Assembly (NCBI GenBank): GCA_021159825.1
Contig: JAGHDR010000110.1
Location: 1 to 5,933 of the forward strand
Origin: Deltaproteobacteria bacterium
GTDB taxonomy: Bacteria; Desulfobacterota; DSM-4660; Desulfatiglandales; Desulfatiglandaceae
Reading direction: 5' to 3'
Length of the DNA: 5,933 nt
Shown: piece after piece, positions 1 through 5,933 of the stretch
Position numbering within the stretch: position 1 is the first letter of the stretch
Layout of the letters: every line of letters starts with the position of its first letter
Translations under genes and position numbers: made by a program
The notes under the pieces: model-generated
Told to the model about the DNA's origin: nothing
What the model saw: only the letters and a program-made list of their open reading frames with translations
Databases searched by the model: none

Positions 1-804
1 GAGATAGACATTTTCGCCGAATACATTGCTGTCCGGCCTGGCGAAATAGATCAATTCAAAAATACACTGACTTCGGCGGGATGAAATGCCCGAACGGATG
101 CTCTTAATGCCCTCTTTATTGATAATTACAATCTCGCCGGGTTCGATAAACCGGATAAGTTCCGCTTCCACCAGATCAAAGGCACAGGTCTCGGAGGCCA
201 GCACATAACCACCATTGAGTTTCCCCAGACACAGGGGCCGAAAACCGTTGGGATCCTTGGCGGCAATGAGACTGTCCTCGGTCATCACCACCACCGAGTA
301 GGCGCCCCGAAGCTGATCCAGGGCCCGGATCGTGGCCTGTTCCACGCCGAGGCTCAGGCGCTGGGCCATCAAGTGCAACACCACCTCGCTATCCATGGTG
401 GTTTGAAAAATAGACCCGTTTTGTTCCAGTTCCGAACGGATCCGGTGGGCATTGACGATGTTGCCGTTATGGGCGATGGACATGGAACGGCCCGAATGGC
501 GCACCCGAAAAGGCTGCGCATTGACCAGCAGGGAAGATCCGGTGGTGGAATACCGCACATGCCCCAGGGCCATATTTCCCTTAAGTCCGTTCAGGATCTG
601 TTCATTAAATATCTCGGGAACCAGACCCATGGCCTTGTGCTCGACGACCTGTTTCCCGTCGGAGGCTACAATGCCCGCACTTTCCTGGCCACGGTGTTGG
701 AGAGCATAGAGACCGAAATAGGCCAATTTGGCCGCATCCTCATGGCCGTAAACAGCAAAAATACCGCATTCATCTTTGGGTCGTCTGGATTCTGTTTCGC
801 TCAT
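1..804 (-). CDS. purF: Amidophosphoribosyltransferase (PurF), N-terminal 268 residues, cut by the window edge
   Basis: PurF transfers the amide nitrogen of glutamine to PRPP, giving 5-phosphoribosylamine, the first committed step of cytoplasmic purine synthesis. Reading from the ATG at 804 there is no stop to base 1, so the 3' part is missing. The visible part is the class II (Ntn) glutaminase domain. A 12-residue leader (MSETESRRPKDE) precedes Cys13, the expected nucleophile after cleavage, followed by GIF. Other family motifs are HRGQES (37-42), GHVRYSTTGSS (81-91), IAHNGN (110-115) and the CIFELIYFARPDS stretch at 247-259. The PRPP-binding half lies beyond the edge. Cys247 falls where the B. 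subtilis-type enzyme has its first iron-sulfur ligand, so an Fe-S form is inferred. An AGGA six bases before the ATG (811-814) supports the start. It begins 35 bases after carB with no terminator between, suggesting cotranscription. Very sure of the family. Confidence 0.96.
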   Translation of the reverse strand, partial: MSETESRRPKDECGIFAVYGHEDAAKLAYFGLYALQHRGQESAGIVASDGKQVVEHKAMGLVPEIFNEQILNGLKGNMALGHVRYSTTGSSLLVNAQPFRVRHSGRSMSIAHNGNIVNAHRIRSELEQNGSIFQTTMDSEVVLHLMAQRLSLGVEQATIRALDQLRGAYSVVVMTEDSLIAAKDPNGFRPLCLGKLNGGYVLASETCAFDLVEAELIRFIEPGEIVIINKEGIKSIRSGISSRRSQCIFELIYFARPDSNVFGENVYL

Positions 805-839
805 TGATCATCCTGTCTTCATAAAACATTTATCAATCA

Positions 840-3800
840 TCAATCCCCATGGTATTCCTGTATGGTTCTGACCTTCATATCCTCTTTCGACATGGACCGG
901 ATGGCGGCCAGGGTCGCTTTTGCACCGGCCAGTGTGGTGGTGTAAGGGACATTGAGGGTTAATGAGGCCCTGCGAATGGAGTACGATTCACCGATGGCTT
1001 TTTTGCCGCTGGTGGTATTGATCACCAGATGAACCTCTCCGTTTTTGATCATGTCCACCACGTGAGGGCGCCCTTCCCGCACCTTGTTTACCGACTCGTT
1101 GATCACACCCCTCTCCAAAAGAAACCGCGAAGTGCCCCTTGTCGCCAGAATCTTGAAGCCCAGGTTGAAAAGCCCCATGGCAACGGGGAGAGCGGCCGCC
1201 TTGTCCGTATCCTTCACACTGATGAACACGGTCCCCGACAGAGGAATTCGCTGACCGGCGGCGAGTTGGGACTTTCCGAAGGCCAGGCCGAAATTGCGGT
1301 CGATACCCATGACCTCGCCGGTGGATTTCATCTCCGGCCCCAGGATGGTATCCACCCCCGGGAAACGGTTGAAGGGAAAAACAGCTTCTTTCACGGAAAC
1401 ATAATCGGGGACTACTTCCCGGGTCAAGCCCAGTTCATGAAGGGTTTTCCCCATGATTACCCGGGTCGCCATATTGGCCAGTGGCACACCGGTGGCCTTA
1501 CTCACAAAGGGAACGGTTCGCGAGGCTCGCGGATTCACCTCGATCACATAGACAATGCCATCTCTTACCGCGTACTGGATGTTCATGAGACCCACCACCG
1601 ACAACTCTTTGGCCAACGCCCGGGTATGATTCATGATGGTTTCAATAGTTTCCGGTTCCAGTGAAACGGGAGGCAGCACACAGGCGCTGTCTCCACTGTG
1701 AATACCCGCTTCTTCAATATGTTCCATAATGCCGCCGATGACGGTGTCCTGACCATCGGAAATAGCATCCACATCAATTTCAACGGCCCCGTCCAGGAAC
1801 CGGTCGATGAGTACGGGTTTGCCGGGGGACACCTGGACTGCGTTCTCCATGTAGTATTCCAGATCTTTCCGGTCATAGACAATTTCCATAGCCCGCCCCC
1901 CCAGCACAAATGAGGGCCTCACCACCACGGGGTAGCCGATTCGGTCCGCGATATGAACGGCCTCCTGTTTGGTTTTGGCAATGCCGTTTTCAGGCTGAAG
2001 AATCCGGAGTTTCTTGAGCATCACCTGGAACCGCTCCCGGTCCTCAGCCCGGTCGATGCTGTCCGGACTGGTGCCCAGAATTTTGACGCCCGCATCCGAA
2101 AGGGGAACGGAAAGGTTCAGGGGTGTCTGTCCGCCGAATTGCACGATAACCCCTTCGGGTTTTTCCTGCTCTACGATGTTCAGCACGTCTTCCCGGGTGA
2201 GCGGCTCGAAATAGAGCCGATCAGACGTATCATAATCGGTGCTCACGGTTTCCGGATTGCTGTTCACCATGATGCTTTCAATGCCCATCTCCCGAAGCGC
2301 CAGAGAGGCATGCACGCAGCAGTAATCAAACTCGATGCCCTGGCCGATACGGTTGGGCCCACCGCCCAGGATGACCACCTTTTTCTTTTGGGATGTTCGA
2401 ATCTCGTTTTCCTGCTCGTAGGTGGAATAGTAATACGGGGTGTAGGCCTCGAACTCCGCGGCACAGGTATCCACGAGCTTATAGACCGGTTCCACACCCT
2501 TTGATTTTCGGATTTGCCGAATCGTCTCCTCAGTGGTATCAAAAATCCCGGCCAGTTGAACATCGGAAAAACCGTATTCCTTGACCTGTTTCAGGAAATC
2601 CTTGTCCCACTGTTCAGGCCCGTCCCCCTCATGGGCCATTTGGTTCAAGCGGCTTTCAAAGGCCTGAATCTGCTGAATATGATAAAGGAACCAGGGGTCA
2701 ATGTTTGAGAGCTCATAAATCTTCTCAATGCTCATGCCTCGGTTGAAAGCTTCGTAGAGATAAAAAAGCCGGTGAGAATTGGGTTGAATGAGACCCCTTT
2801 CCAGCTCATAGACATCTGTTTTTGAAAGGGCGCAATCGGGGGTATCGGTCCCCATGCCGAATCGCCCGATCTCCAGGGAGCGCACCGCCTTTTGAAGGGA
2901 TTCCTTGAAGGTCCGGCCGATGGCCATGGTTTCTCCCACGGATTTCATGGAAGTGGTTAGGGAATCCTTTGTGCCCGGAAATTTTTCAAAGGTCCATCGG
3001 GGCACCTTGACTACGCAATAATCTATGGTGGGCTCAAAAGAAGCAAGGGTCTCCCGGGTGATATCGTTGGGGATTTCATCCAGGGTGTACCCCACGGCCA
3101 GCTTGGCGGCGATCTTGGCGATGGGAAACCCGGTGGCCTTGGAGGCCAGGGCCGAACTTCTTGACACCCGGGGGTTCATTTCGATGACCACCATTTCTCC
3201 GGTTTCAGGATGAATGGCAAACTGAATGTTGCTGCCCCCCGTTTCCACACCAATCTCTCGGATAATGTCAAGAGAAGCATCCCGCATGACCTGGTACTCA
3301 CGGTCAGACAGGGTTTGGGCCGGCGCCACGGTGATGCTGTCGCCCGTATGAACGCCCATGGGATCAAAATTTTCAATGGAGCAGATAATCACCACATTGT
3401 CCTTGAAATCCCGCATGACTTCCAGCTCGTATTCTTTCCAGCCGAGAAGAGATTTTCCCATAATAATCTCGGAAATCATGCTGGCATCAAGACCACTCTT
3501 GGCGATTTCTTCCATCTCTTCCCGGTTGTAGGCCACGCCGCTGCCGATCCCTCCCAGGGTAAAACTGGCACGGATAATAACCGGGTAGCCGATCTGTTCC
3601 GCCGCATCCTTAGCCTCATCCATGTTCCTGACAATGACGCTTTCAGCGACACTGAGACCGATCTTTTCCATGGCGTTTCGAAACAGTTCACGGTCCTCCG
3701 CCTTTTGGATCACAGGCAAAGACGCCCCCAGCATCTCCACACCCAGTTTTTCCAGAATCCCCGACTCGGCCACTTCTACGGCCGTGTTAAGACCGGTCTG

Positions 3801-4076
3801 CCCTCCCAGGGTGGGCAGGATGGCCTGGGGCCGCTCCCGCTCGATAATTTTGGTCACCACCTCGGCGGTAATGGGTTCGATATAGGTGCGATGCGCCGTT
3901 TCCGGGTCGGTCATAATGGTGGCGGGATTGCTGTTGATAAGGACAATCTCAAACCCTTCCTCCATCAGGGCCTTGCAGGCCTGGGTGCCGGAGTAATCAA
4001 ATTCACAGGCCTGGCCGATGACGATGGGACCGGAGCCGATGATAAGAATTTTTTTAATGTCGGTACGTTTAGGCAT
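840..4076 (-). CDS. carB: Carbamoyl-phosphate synthase large subunit (CarB)
   Basis: CarB makes carbamoyl phosphate from bicarbonate, two ATP and ammonia delivered by CarA, for pyrimidine and arginine synthesis. At 1078 residues it is full length (E. coli 1073). Domain order is the carboxyphosphate ATP-grasp (about 1-400), oligomerisation domain (about 400-555), carbamoyl-phosphate ATP-grasp (about 560-940) and C-terminal MGS-like allosteric domain (about 940-1078). Landmarks are [17 protein letters not shown] near the start and its repeat [17 protein letters not shown] at 571-587. Likely ATP/metal residues are Q285, E299 and N301 in the first half, and Q834, E846 and N848 in the second. By alignment from memory with E. 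coli, the ornithine site (E788, D796, E897, T1047) and the UMP/IMP pocket (S953, K959, T979, T982, K998, N1020, T1022) appear intact. The first ATP-grasp loop reads [12 protein letters not shown] at 169-180, where E. coli has RPSFTMGGSGGG. The start MPKRTDIKK matches the family, but no Shine-Dalgarno precedes it; it lies 15 bases after carA, so coupling is likely. Confidence 0.98.
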   Translation of the reverse strand: MPKRTDIKKILIIGSGPIVIGQACEFDYSGTQACKALMEEGFEIVLINSNPATIMTDPETAHRTYIEPITAEVVTKIIERERPQAILPTLGGQTGLNTAVEVAESGILEKLGVEMLGASLPVIQKAEDRELFRNAMEKIGLSVAESVIVRNMDEAKDAAEQIGYPVIIRASFTLGGIGSGVAYNREEMEEIAKSGLDASMISEIIMGKSLLGWKEYELEVMRDFKDNVVIICSIENFDPMGVHTGDSITVAPAQTLSDREYQVMRDASLDIIREIGVETGGSNIQFAIHPETGEMVVIEMNPRVSRSSALASKATGFPIAKIAAKLAVGYTLDEIPNDITRETLASFEPTIDYCVVKVPRWTFEKFPGTKDSLTTSMKSVGETMAIGRTFKESLQKAVRSLEIGRFGMGTDTPDCALSKTDVYELERGLIQPNSHRLFYLYEAFNRGMSIEKIYELSNIDPWFLYHIQQIQAFESRLNQMAHEGDGPEQWDKDFLKQVKEYGFSDVQLAGIFDTTEETIRQIRKSKGVEPVYKLVDTCAAEFEAYTPYYYSTYEQENEIRTSQKKKVVILGGGPNRIGQGIEFDYCCVHASLALREMGIESIMVNSNPETVSTDYDTSDRLYFEPLTREDVLNIVEQEKPEGVIVQFGGQTPLNLSVPLSDAGVKILGTSPDSIDRAEDRERFQVMLKKLRILQPENGIAKTKQEAVHIADRIGYPVVVRPSFVLGGRAMEIVYDRKDLEYYMENAVQVSPGKPVLIDRFLDGAVEIDVDAISDGQDTVIGGIMEHIEEAGIHSGDSACVLPPVSLEPETIETIMNHTRALAKELSVVGLMNIQYAVRDGIVYVIEVNPRASRTVPFVSKATGVPLANMATRVIMGKTLHELGLTREVVPDYVSVKEAVFPFNRFPGVDTILGPEMKSTGEVMGIDRNFGLAFGKSQLAAGQRIPLSGTVFISVKDTDKAAALPVAMGLFNLGFKILATRGTSRFLLERGVINESVNKVREGRPHVVDMIKNGEVHLVINTTSGKKAIGESYSIRRASLTLNVPYTTTLAGAKATLAAIRSMSKEDMKVRTIQEYHGD

Positions 4077-4091
4077 AATATTTTAAAGGTG

Positions 4092-5240
4092 TTAGGGTTT
4101 TTGGGTATTTGAAACCGCTTCCATCATATTAACAAATCGGTCAAACAGATACGCGGCGTCATGGGGTCCGGGAGATGCCTCGGGATGATACTGGACCGAG
4201 AAAAGGGGCAATTTTTTGTGGACCATGCCTTCCAGGGTATTGTCGTTCAGGTTTAGATGACTGATTTCAATATCCGGATCTTTTAAGCTATTATGATCCA
4301 CGCAAAACCCGTGGTTTTGCGACGTAATTTCCACTTTGCCTGTTTTCAAATCCTTCACGGGTTGATTGCCGCCCCGGTGGCCGAACTTCAGTTTAAAGGA
4401 CTTGCCTCCCAGAGCCAACCCCAGCAGTTGATGTCCCAGGCAGATGCCGAAAATGGGCCGACGGCCGATCTGTTTGCGAATGGTCTCCACCCCGTAGTCG
4501 ACAGCCGCCGGGTCTCCCGGTCCGTTGCTCAAAAAAAGACCGTCCGGATTCAGCCGGTCGATGACAGCCGTATCGGTTTTTGCAGGAACCAGCAGCACTT
4601 GGCATCCCCTCGCTTCCAGGGATCGAAGAATGTTGTATTTAATGCCGAAATCCATGGCCACAACACGGAAGGAACCATTTTTATCGGGCCAGACAAACTT
4701 CTCCAGCCCTCCCCGGATCGGCATCGGAACGCCATCACACCACAAGAGCGGTTCCCGGCAGGACACCTCTTGGACCAGGTCCCGCCCCACCATCAGCGGC
4801 GACTGCTTCGCTTTTTGGATCAGAGAATCCGGATCCAAATCACGGGTAGACAGTACCCCCCTCATGGCCCCGGAAAGGCGAATGTGTCTTGTCAAAGCCC
4901 GGGTATCAATCCCCTCGATCCCGGGAATGCCGTTTTCTTCCAGATATTCCCCAAGACTTTTTTGCGATCTGAAGTTGCTGGGGTAAGGTTGGTGCTCTTT
5001 TACCAGAAGGGCTTTCACCTGGATGCGATCCGATTCTACATCCACCTCATTAACGCCATAGTTGCCGATAAGGGGATAAGTCATGACGACCATCTGGCCG
5101 CAGTAAGAGGGGTCTGTCAGGATCTCCTGATACCCGCTCATACTGGTGTTAAAAACCACTTCCCCTTCGGTTTCACTATGGCCCGTAAAGGACCGCCCCG
5201 TAAAGAACGTTCCATCTTCCAATGCCAGCATTGCTTTCAT
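4092..5240 (-). CDS. carA: Carbamoyl-phosphate synthase small subunit, glutaminase (CarA)
   Basis: CarA hydrolyses glutamine and channels the ammonia to CarB in the cytoplasmic synthetase. From the ATG at 5240 it is 382 residues, the same length as E. coli CarA. The N-terminal CPSase small-chain domain (about 1-150) carries GEVVFNTSMSGYQEILTDPS at 26-45. The class I glutamine amidotransferase domain (about 190-375) has the catalytic triad: Cys267 in GICLGHQ, and His352 and Glu354 in QYHPEASPG. LSNGPGDP at 237-244 is the usual oxyanion-side motif. The frame stays open upstream to 5465, with possible ATGs at 5297 and 5465. I chose 5240 because MKAMLALEDG aligns with family N-termini, the extra residues resemble nothing in CarA, the longest version would overlap the preceding gene, and an AGGA lies at 5253-5256. 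Its 12-base distance to the ATG is long, so expression may be modest or the site imperfect. carB follows after 15 bases. Confidence 0.97.
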   Translation of the reverse strand: MKAMLALEDGTFFTGRSFTGHSETEGEVVFNTSMSGYQEILTDPSYCGQMVVMTYPLIGNYGVNEVDVESDRIQVKALLVKEHQPYPSNFRSQKSLGEYLEENGIPGIEGIDTRALTRHIRLSGAMRGVLSTRDLDPDSLIQKAKQSPLMVGRDLVQEVSCREPLLWCDGVPMPIRGGLEKFVWPDKNGSFRVVAMDFGIKYNILRSLEARGCQVLLVPAKTDTAVIDRLNPDGLFLSNGPGDPAAVDYGVETIRKQIGRRPIFGICLGHQLLGLALGGKSFKLKFGHRGGNQPVKDLKTGKVEITSQNHGFCVDHNSLKDPDIEISHLNLNDNTLEGMVHKKLPLFSVQYHPEASPGPHDAAYLFDRFVNMMEAVSNTQKP

Positions 5241-5252
5241 TTGAGTTCTTTT

Positions 5253-5256
5253 TCCT
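5253..5256 (-). promoter_or_regulatory. Probable carA ribosome binding site with long spacing
   Basis: On the minus strand AGGA is followed by twelve bases and then the ATG at 5240. This is longer than the usual 5-9 bases. It is the only Shine-Dalgarno-like match upstream of this ATG, and none precedes the alternative ATG at 5297, so it helps decide the start. Confidence 0.5.
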
Positions 5257-5279
5257 GATTTCCCGGGATCCCACTCGAA

Positions 5280-5285
5280 ATTATA
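5280..5285 (-). promoter_or_regulatory. Candidate -10 element for carA-carB-purF
   Basis: The minus strand reads TATAAT exactly, in the 35% GC gap between the carbonic anhydrase-like gene and carA, about 40 bases before the carA ATG. No good -35 hexamer lies 16-18 bases upstream (the best there is TTTGTT or GTTTGT), so this is either a weak or activator-dependent promoter or a chance match in AT-rich DNA. If it is used, transcription would start near 5273, downstream of the alternative ATG at 5297, which agrees with the short CarA start. Confidence 0.35.
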
Positions 5286-5331
5286 AATTTCAACCATTTT
5301 AAACAAACATCTGTTTTTGCTGAAACGTTGC

Positions 5332-5856
5332 TTATTCGATAGGCTCCATCCCAATATCCAGATATTTTTTAGCCAAATCAATATAAAGCTGCTTGCCATA
5401 ATTCCAACGCTCTTGATCTTTTTCAGATAGCTCTCGCATGATTTTGGCTGGATTTCCAGCAACAACTACTTTCGGTGGAATTATTTGTTTAAGCTTTACA
5501 ACACTTCCTTCCGCTACAATTGCCCATTCTCCAATTTCCGCCCAAAGACTGATTATGGCCCCCATACCGATAACGGCTTGATCGCCAATGTGTTTACTAT
5601 GCACCACAGCAGCGTGGCCAATAGTTACCTTTTTCCCGATGCTGTTCAAATCGTTAGGTGGAGCGTGGATGATTGCCCCTTCTTCTACCGCTGTCCCGTC
5701 TCCTATTTCAATTCTTCCGTAATCACCCCGTAAAATGGCGCCATGCCCAATATAGCAGTTTTCTCCTATGACGACATCTCCGATGACTCTTGCAATGTCA
5801 CTGATATATGAGGTTTTTCCTACTACCGGTTGCTTTCCGTCAAATTTATAGAGCAT
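5332..5856 (-). CDS. Gamma-carbonic anhydrase family hexapeptide-repeat protein
   Basis: This 174-residue protein belongs to the left-handed beta-helix group of gamma-class carbonic anhydrases, which includes Cam, YrdA and PaaY/CaiE-like proteins. Hexapeptide turns run from about residue 18 to 135 (for example ARVIGDVVIGENCYIGHGAI), followed by IPPKVVVAGNPAKIMREL and a charged C-terminal helix (about 144-168). Three histidines sit at the family's metal positions: His64 in AIIHAPP, and His81 and His86 in GHAAVVH. Arg43 and Asp45 in LRGD match the conserved structural pair, so metal binding is likely. Two features differ from the usual pattern: Glu58 and Ala56 where the Cam-type enzyme has Gln and Asn, and HSKHIGD where HGCxIGD is common. 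Carbonic anhydrase activity is therefore unproven; a CoA-pathway or other PaaY-like role is an alternative. GC is about 44% by hand count, below its neighbours. The start is supported by AAAGGA seven bases before the ATG. carA starts 91 bases downstream on the same strand. Confidence 0.88.
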   Translation of the reverse strand: MLYKFDGKQPVVGKTSYISDIARVIGDVVIGENCYIGHGAILRGDYGRIEIGDGTAVEEGAIIHAPPNDLNSIGKKVTIGHAAVVHSKHIGDQAVIGMGAIISLWAEIGEWAIVAEGSVVKLKQIIPPKVVVAGNPAKIMRELSEKDQERWNYGKQLYIDLAKKYLDIGMEPIE

Positions 5857-5863
5857 TTTAATA

Positions 5864-5869
5864 TCCTTT
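5864..5869 (-). promoter_or_regulatory. Ribosome binding site of the gamma-carbonic anhydrase-like gene
   Basis: The minus strand reads AAAGGA, then seven bases, then the ATG at 5856. This is a strong match at normal spacing and fixes the start at MLYKFDGKQP. It is the best ribosome binding site of the complete genes in the window. Confidence 0.75.
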
Positions 5870-5874
5870 AACCA

Positions 5875-5933
5875 TTAGATGTTACAGCCGACTATAATCG
5901 CGGTGCTGACCGGCACCGGGGGCCGTGCAAGCA
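5875..5933 (-). CDS. Possible 3' end of an unidentified upstream gene
   Basis: One minus-strand frame entering from the right edge is open from 5931 and ends at a TAA (5877-5875), giving LARPPVPVSTAIIVGCNI. It stops 18 bases before the carbonic anhydrase-like ATG, which would suit an operon neighbour, and bases 5881-5933 are about 64% GC, unlike the AT-richer gene beside it. Eighteen residues are too few to recognise a family. The plus strand also has an open frame from an ATG at 5879 (MLQPTIIAVLTGTGGRAS) but with no ribosome binding site before it, so the direction is not settled. Treat as tentative. Confidence 0.2.
   Translation of the reverse strand, partial: LARPPVPVSTAIIVGCNI
5901..5918. 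repeat. Short GC-rich inverted repeat (6-bp stem, 6-base loop)
   Basis: CGGTGC at 5901-5906 and GCACCG at 5913-5918 are perfect reverse complements around a six-base loop. No run of T follows on either strand, so it does not look like an intrinsic terminator. It lies inside the possible coding fragment at the right edge and may be incidental. Confidence 0.35.

Noticed and set aside
373..807. Plus-strand 144-residue open frame opposite purF
   Set aside because: The opposite strand encodes clear PurF motifs over the whole stretch, so this is a shadow frame.
805..839. Terminator or separate promoter between carB and purF
   Set aside because: The 35 bases contain a ribosome binding site but no hairpin with a T run and no room for a full promoter.
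3210..4112. 300-residue plus-strand open frame opposite the start of carB
   Set aside because: It is fully antisense to conserved CarB sequence, its composition simply reflects CarB codons read in reverse, and it shows no recognisable domain.
4293..5258. 321-residue plus-strand open frame opposite carA
   Set aside because: It is antisense to the conserved carA coding sequence and rich in His, Gln, Pro and Arg as expected of a shadow frame; no family features.
5262..5275. GGGATCCC and CCCGGG palindromes in the carA leader as a possible attenuator or operator
   Set aside because: They are short, overlapping restriction-site-like palindromes with no T run, no alternative pairing partner that I can see and no leader peptide.
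5301..5320. AAACA/TGTTT inverted repeat just after the carbonic anhydrase-like gene as a terminator
   Set aside because: The stem is all weak pairs apart from one and the loop would be only about two bases, so it would not form a stable terminator hairpin.
5241..5465. Extended CarA N-terminus starting at 5465 or 5297
   Set aside because: The extra residues do not match CarA, the longest form would overlap the carbonic anhydrase-like gene by 134 bases, and no ribosome binding site precedes the ATG at 5297.
5893..5898. Plus-strand TATAAT near the right edge
   Set aside because: No -35-like hexamer lies at the correct distance upstream, and it lies inside the possible coding fragment.

Overview
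The window looks like a chromosomal segment of an anaerobic bacterium. All recognisable genes lie on the minus strand, so they read from right to left. The CarA, CarB and PurF proteins are bacterial housekeeping enzymes. Their sequence style, the B. subtilis-type PurF with a cleavable propeptide, and the moderately GC-rich coding DNA (about 57-60% in three carB lines I counted) remind me of sulfate-reducing Desulfobacterota (Desulfobacteraceae-like). That assignment is recollection and inference, not something the sequence proves.

Layout in transcription order. At the right edge, 5857-5933 holds a short GC-rich stretch that may be the 3' end of an upstream gene. Next comes a complete 174-residue hexapeptide-repeat protein of the gamma-carbonic anhydrase family (5856 to 5332), which is noticeably AT-richer than its neighbours. 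A 91-base AT-rich gap follows, with a perfect TATAAT and a weak ribosome binding site. It leads into carA (5240 to 4092), then after 15 bases carB (4076 to 840), then after 35 bases purF (804 to beyond the left edge). Only the first 268 codons of purF are present, and this partial gene has no stop inside the window.

Functionally, carA and carB encode the two subunits of glutamine-dependent carbamoyl-phosphate synthetase, which feeds pyrimidine and arginine synthesis. PurF makes phosphoribosylamine, the first committed step of purine synthesis. The tight spacing suggests one carA-carB-purF transcription unit that pairs entry into pyrimidine/arginine synthesis with entry into purine synthesis; both enzymes use glutamine amide nitrogen. 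The upstream carbonic anhydrase-like gene could help supply bicarbonate, a CarB substrate, but its different base composition and the candidate promoter in the gap make it equally possible that it is an unrelated neighbour.

I found no CRISPR array, insertion sequence, tRNA, rRNA or convincing intrinsic terminator. The long plus-strand open frames opposite carB and carA are shadows of the real genes. I do not see an undescribed system here; the most interesting points are the variant carbonic anhydrase-like active site, its composition and position, and the carAB-purF grouping.
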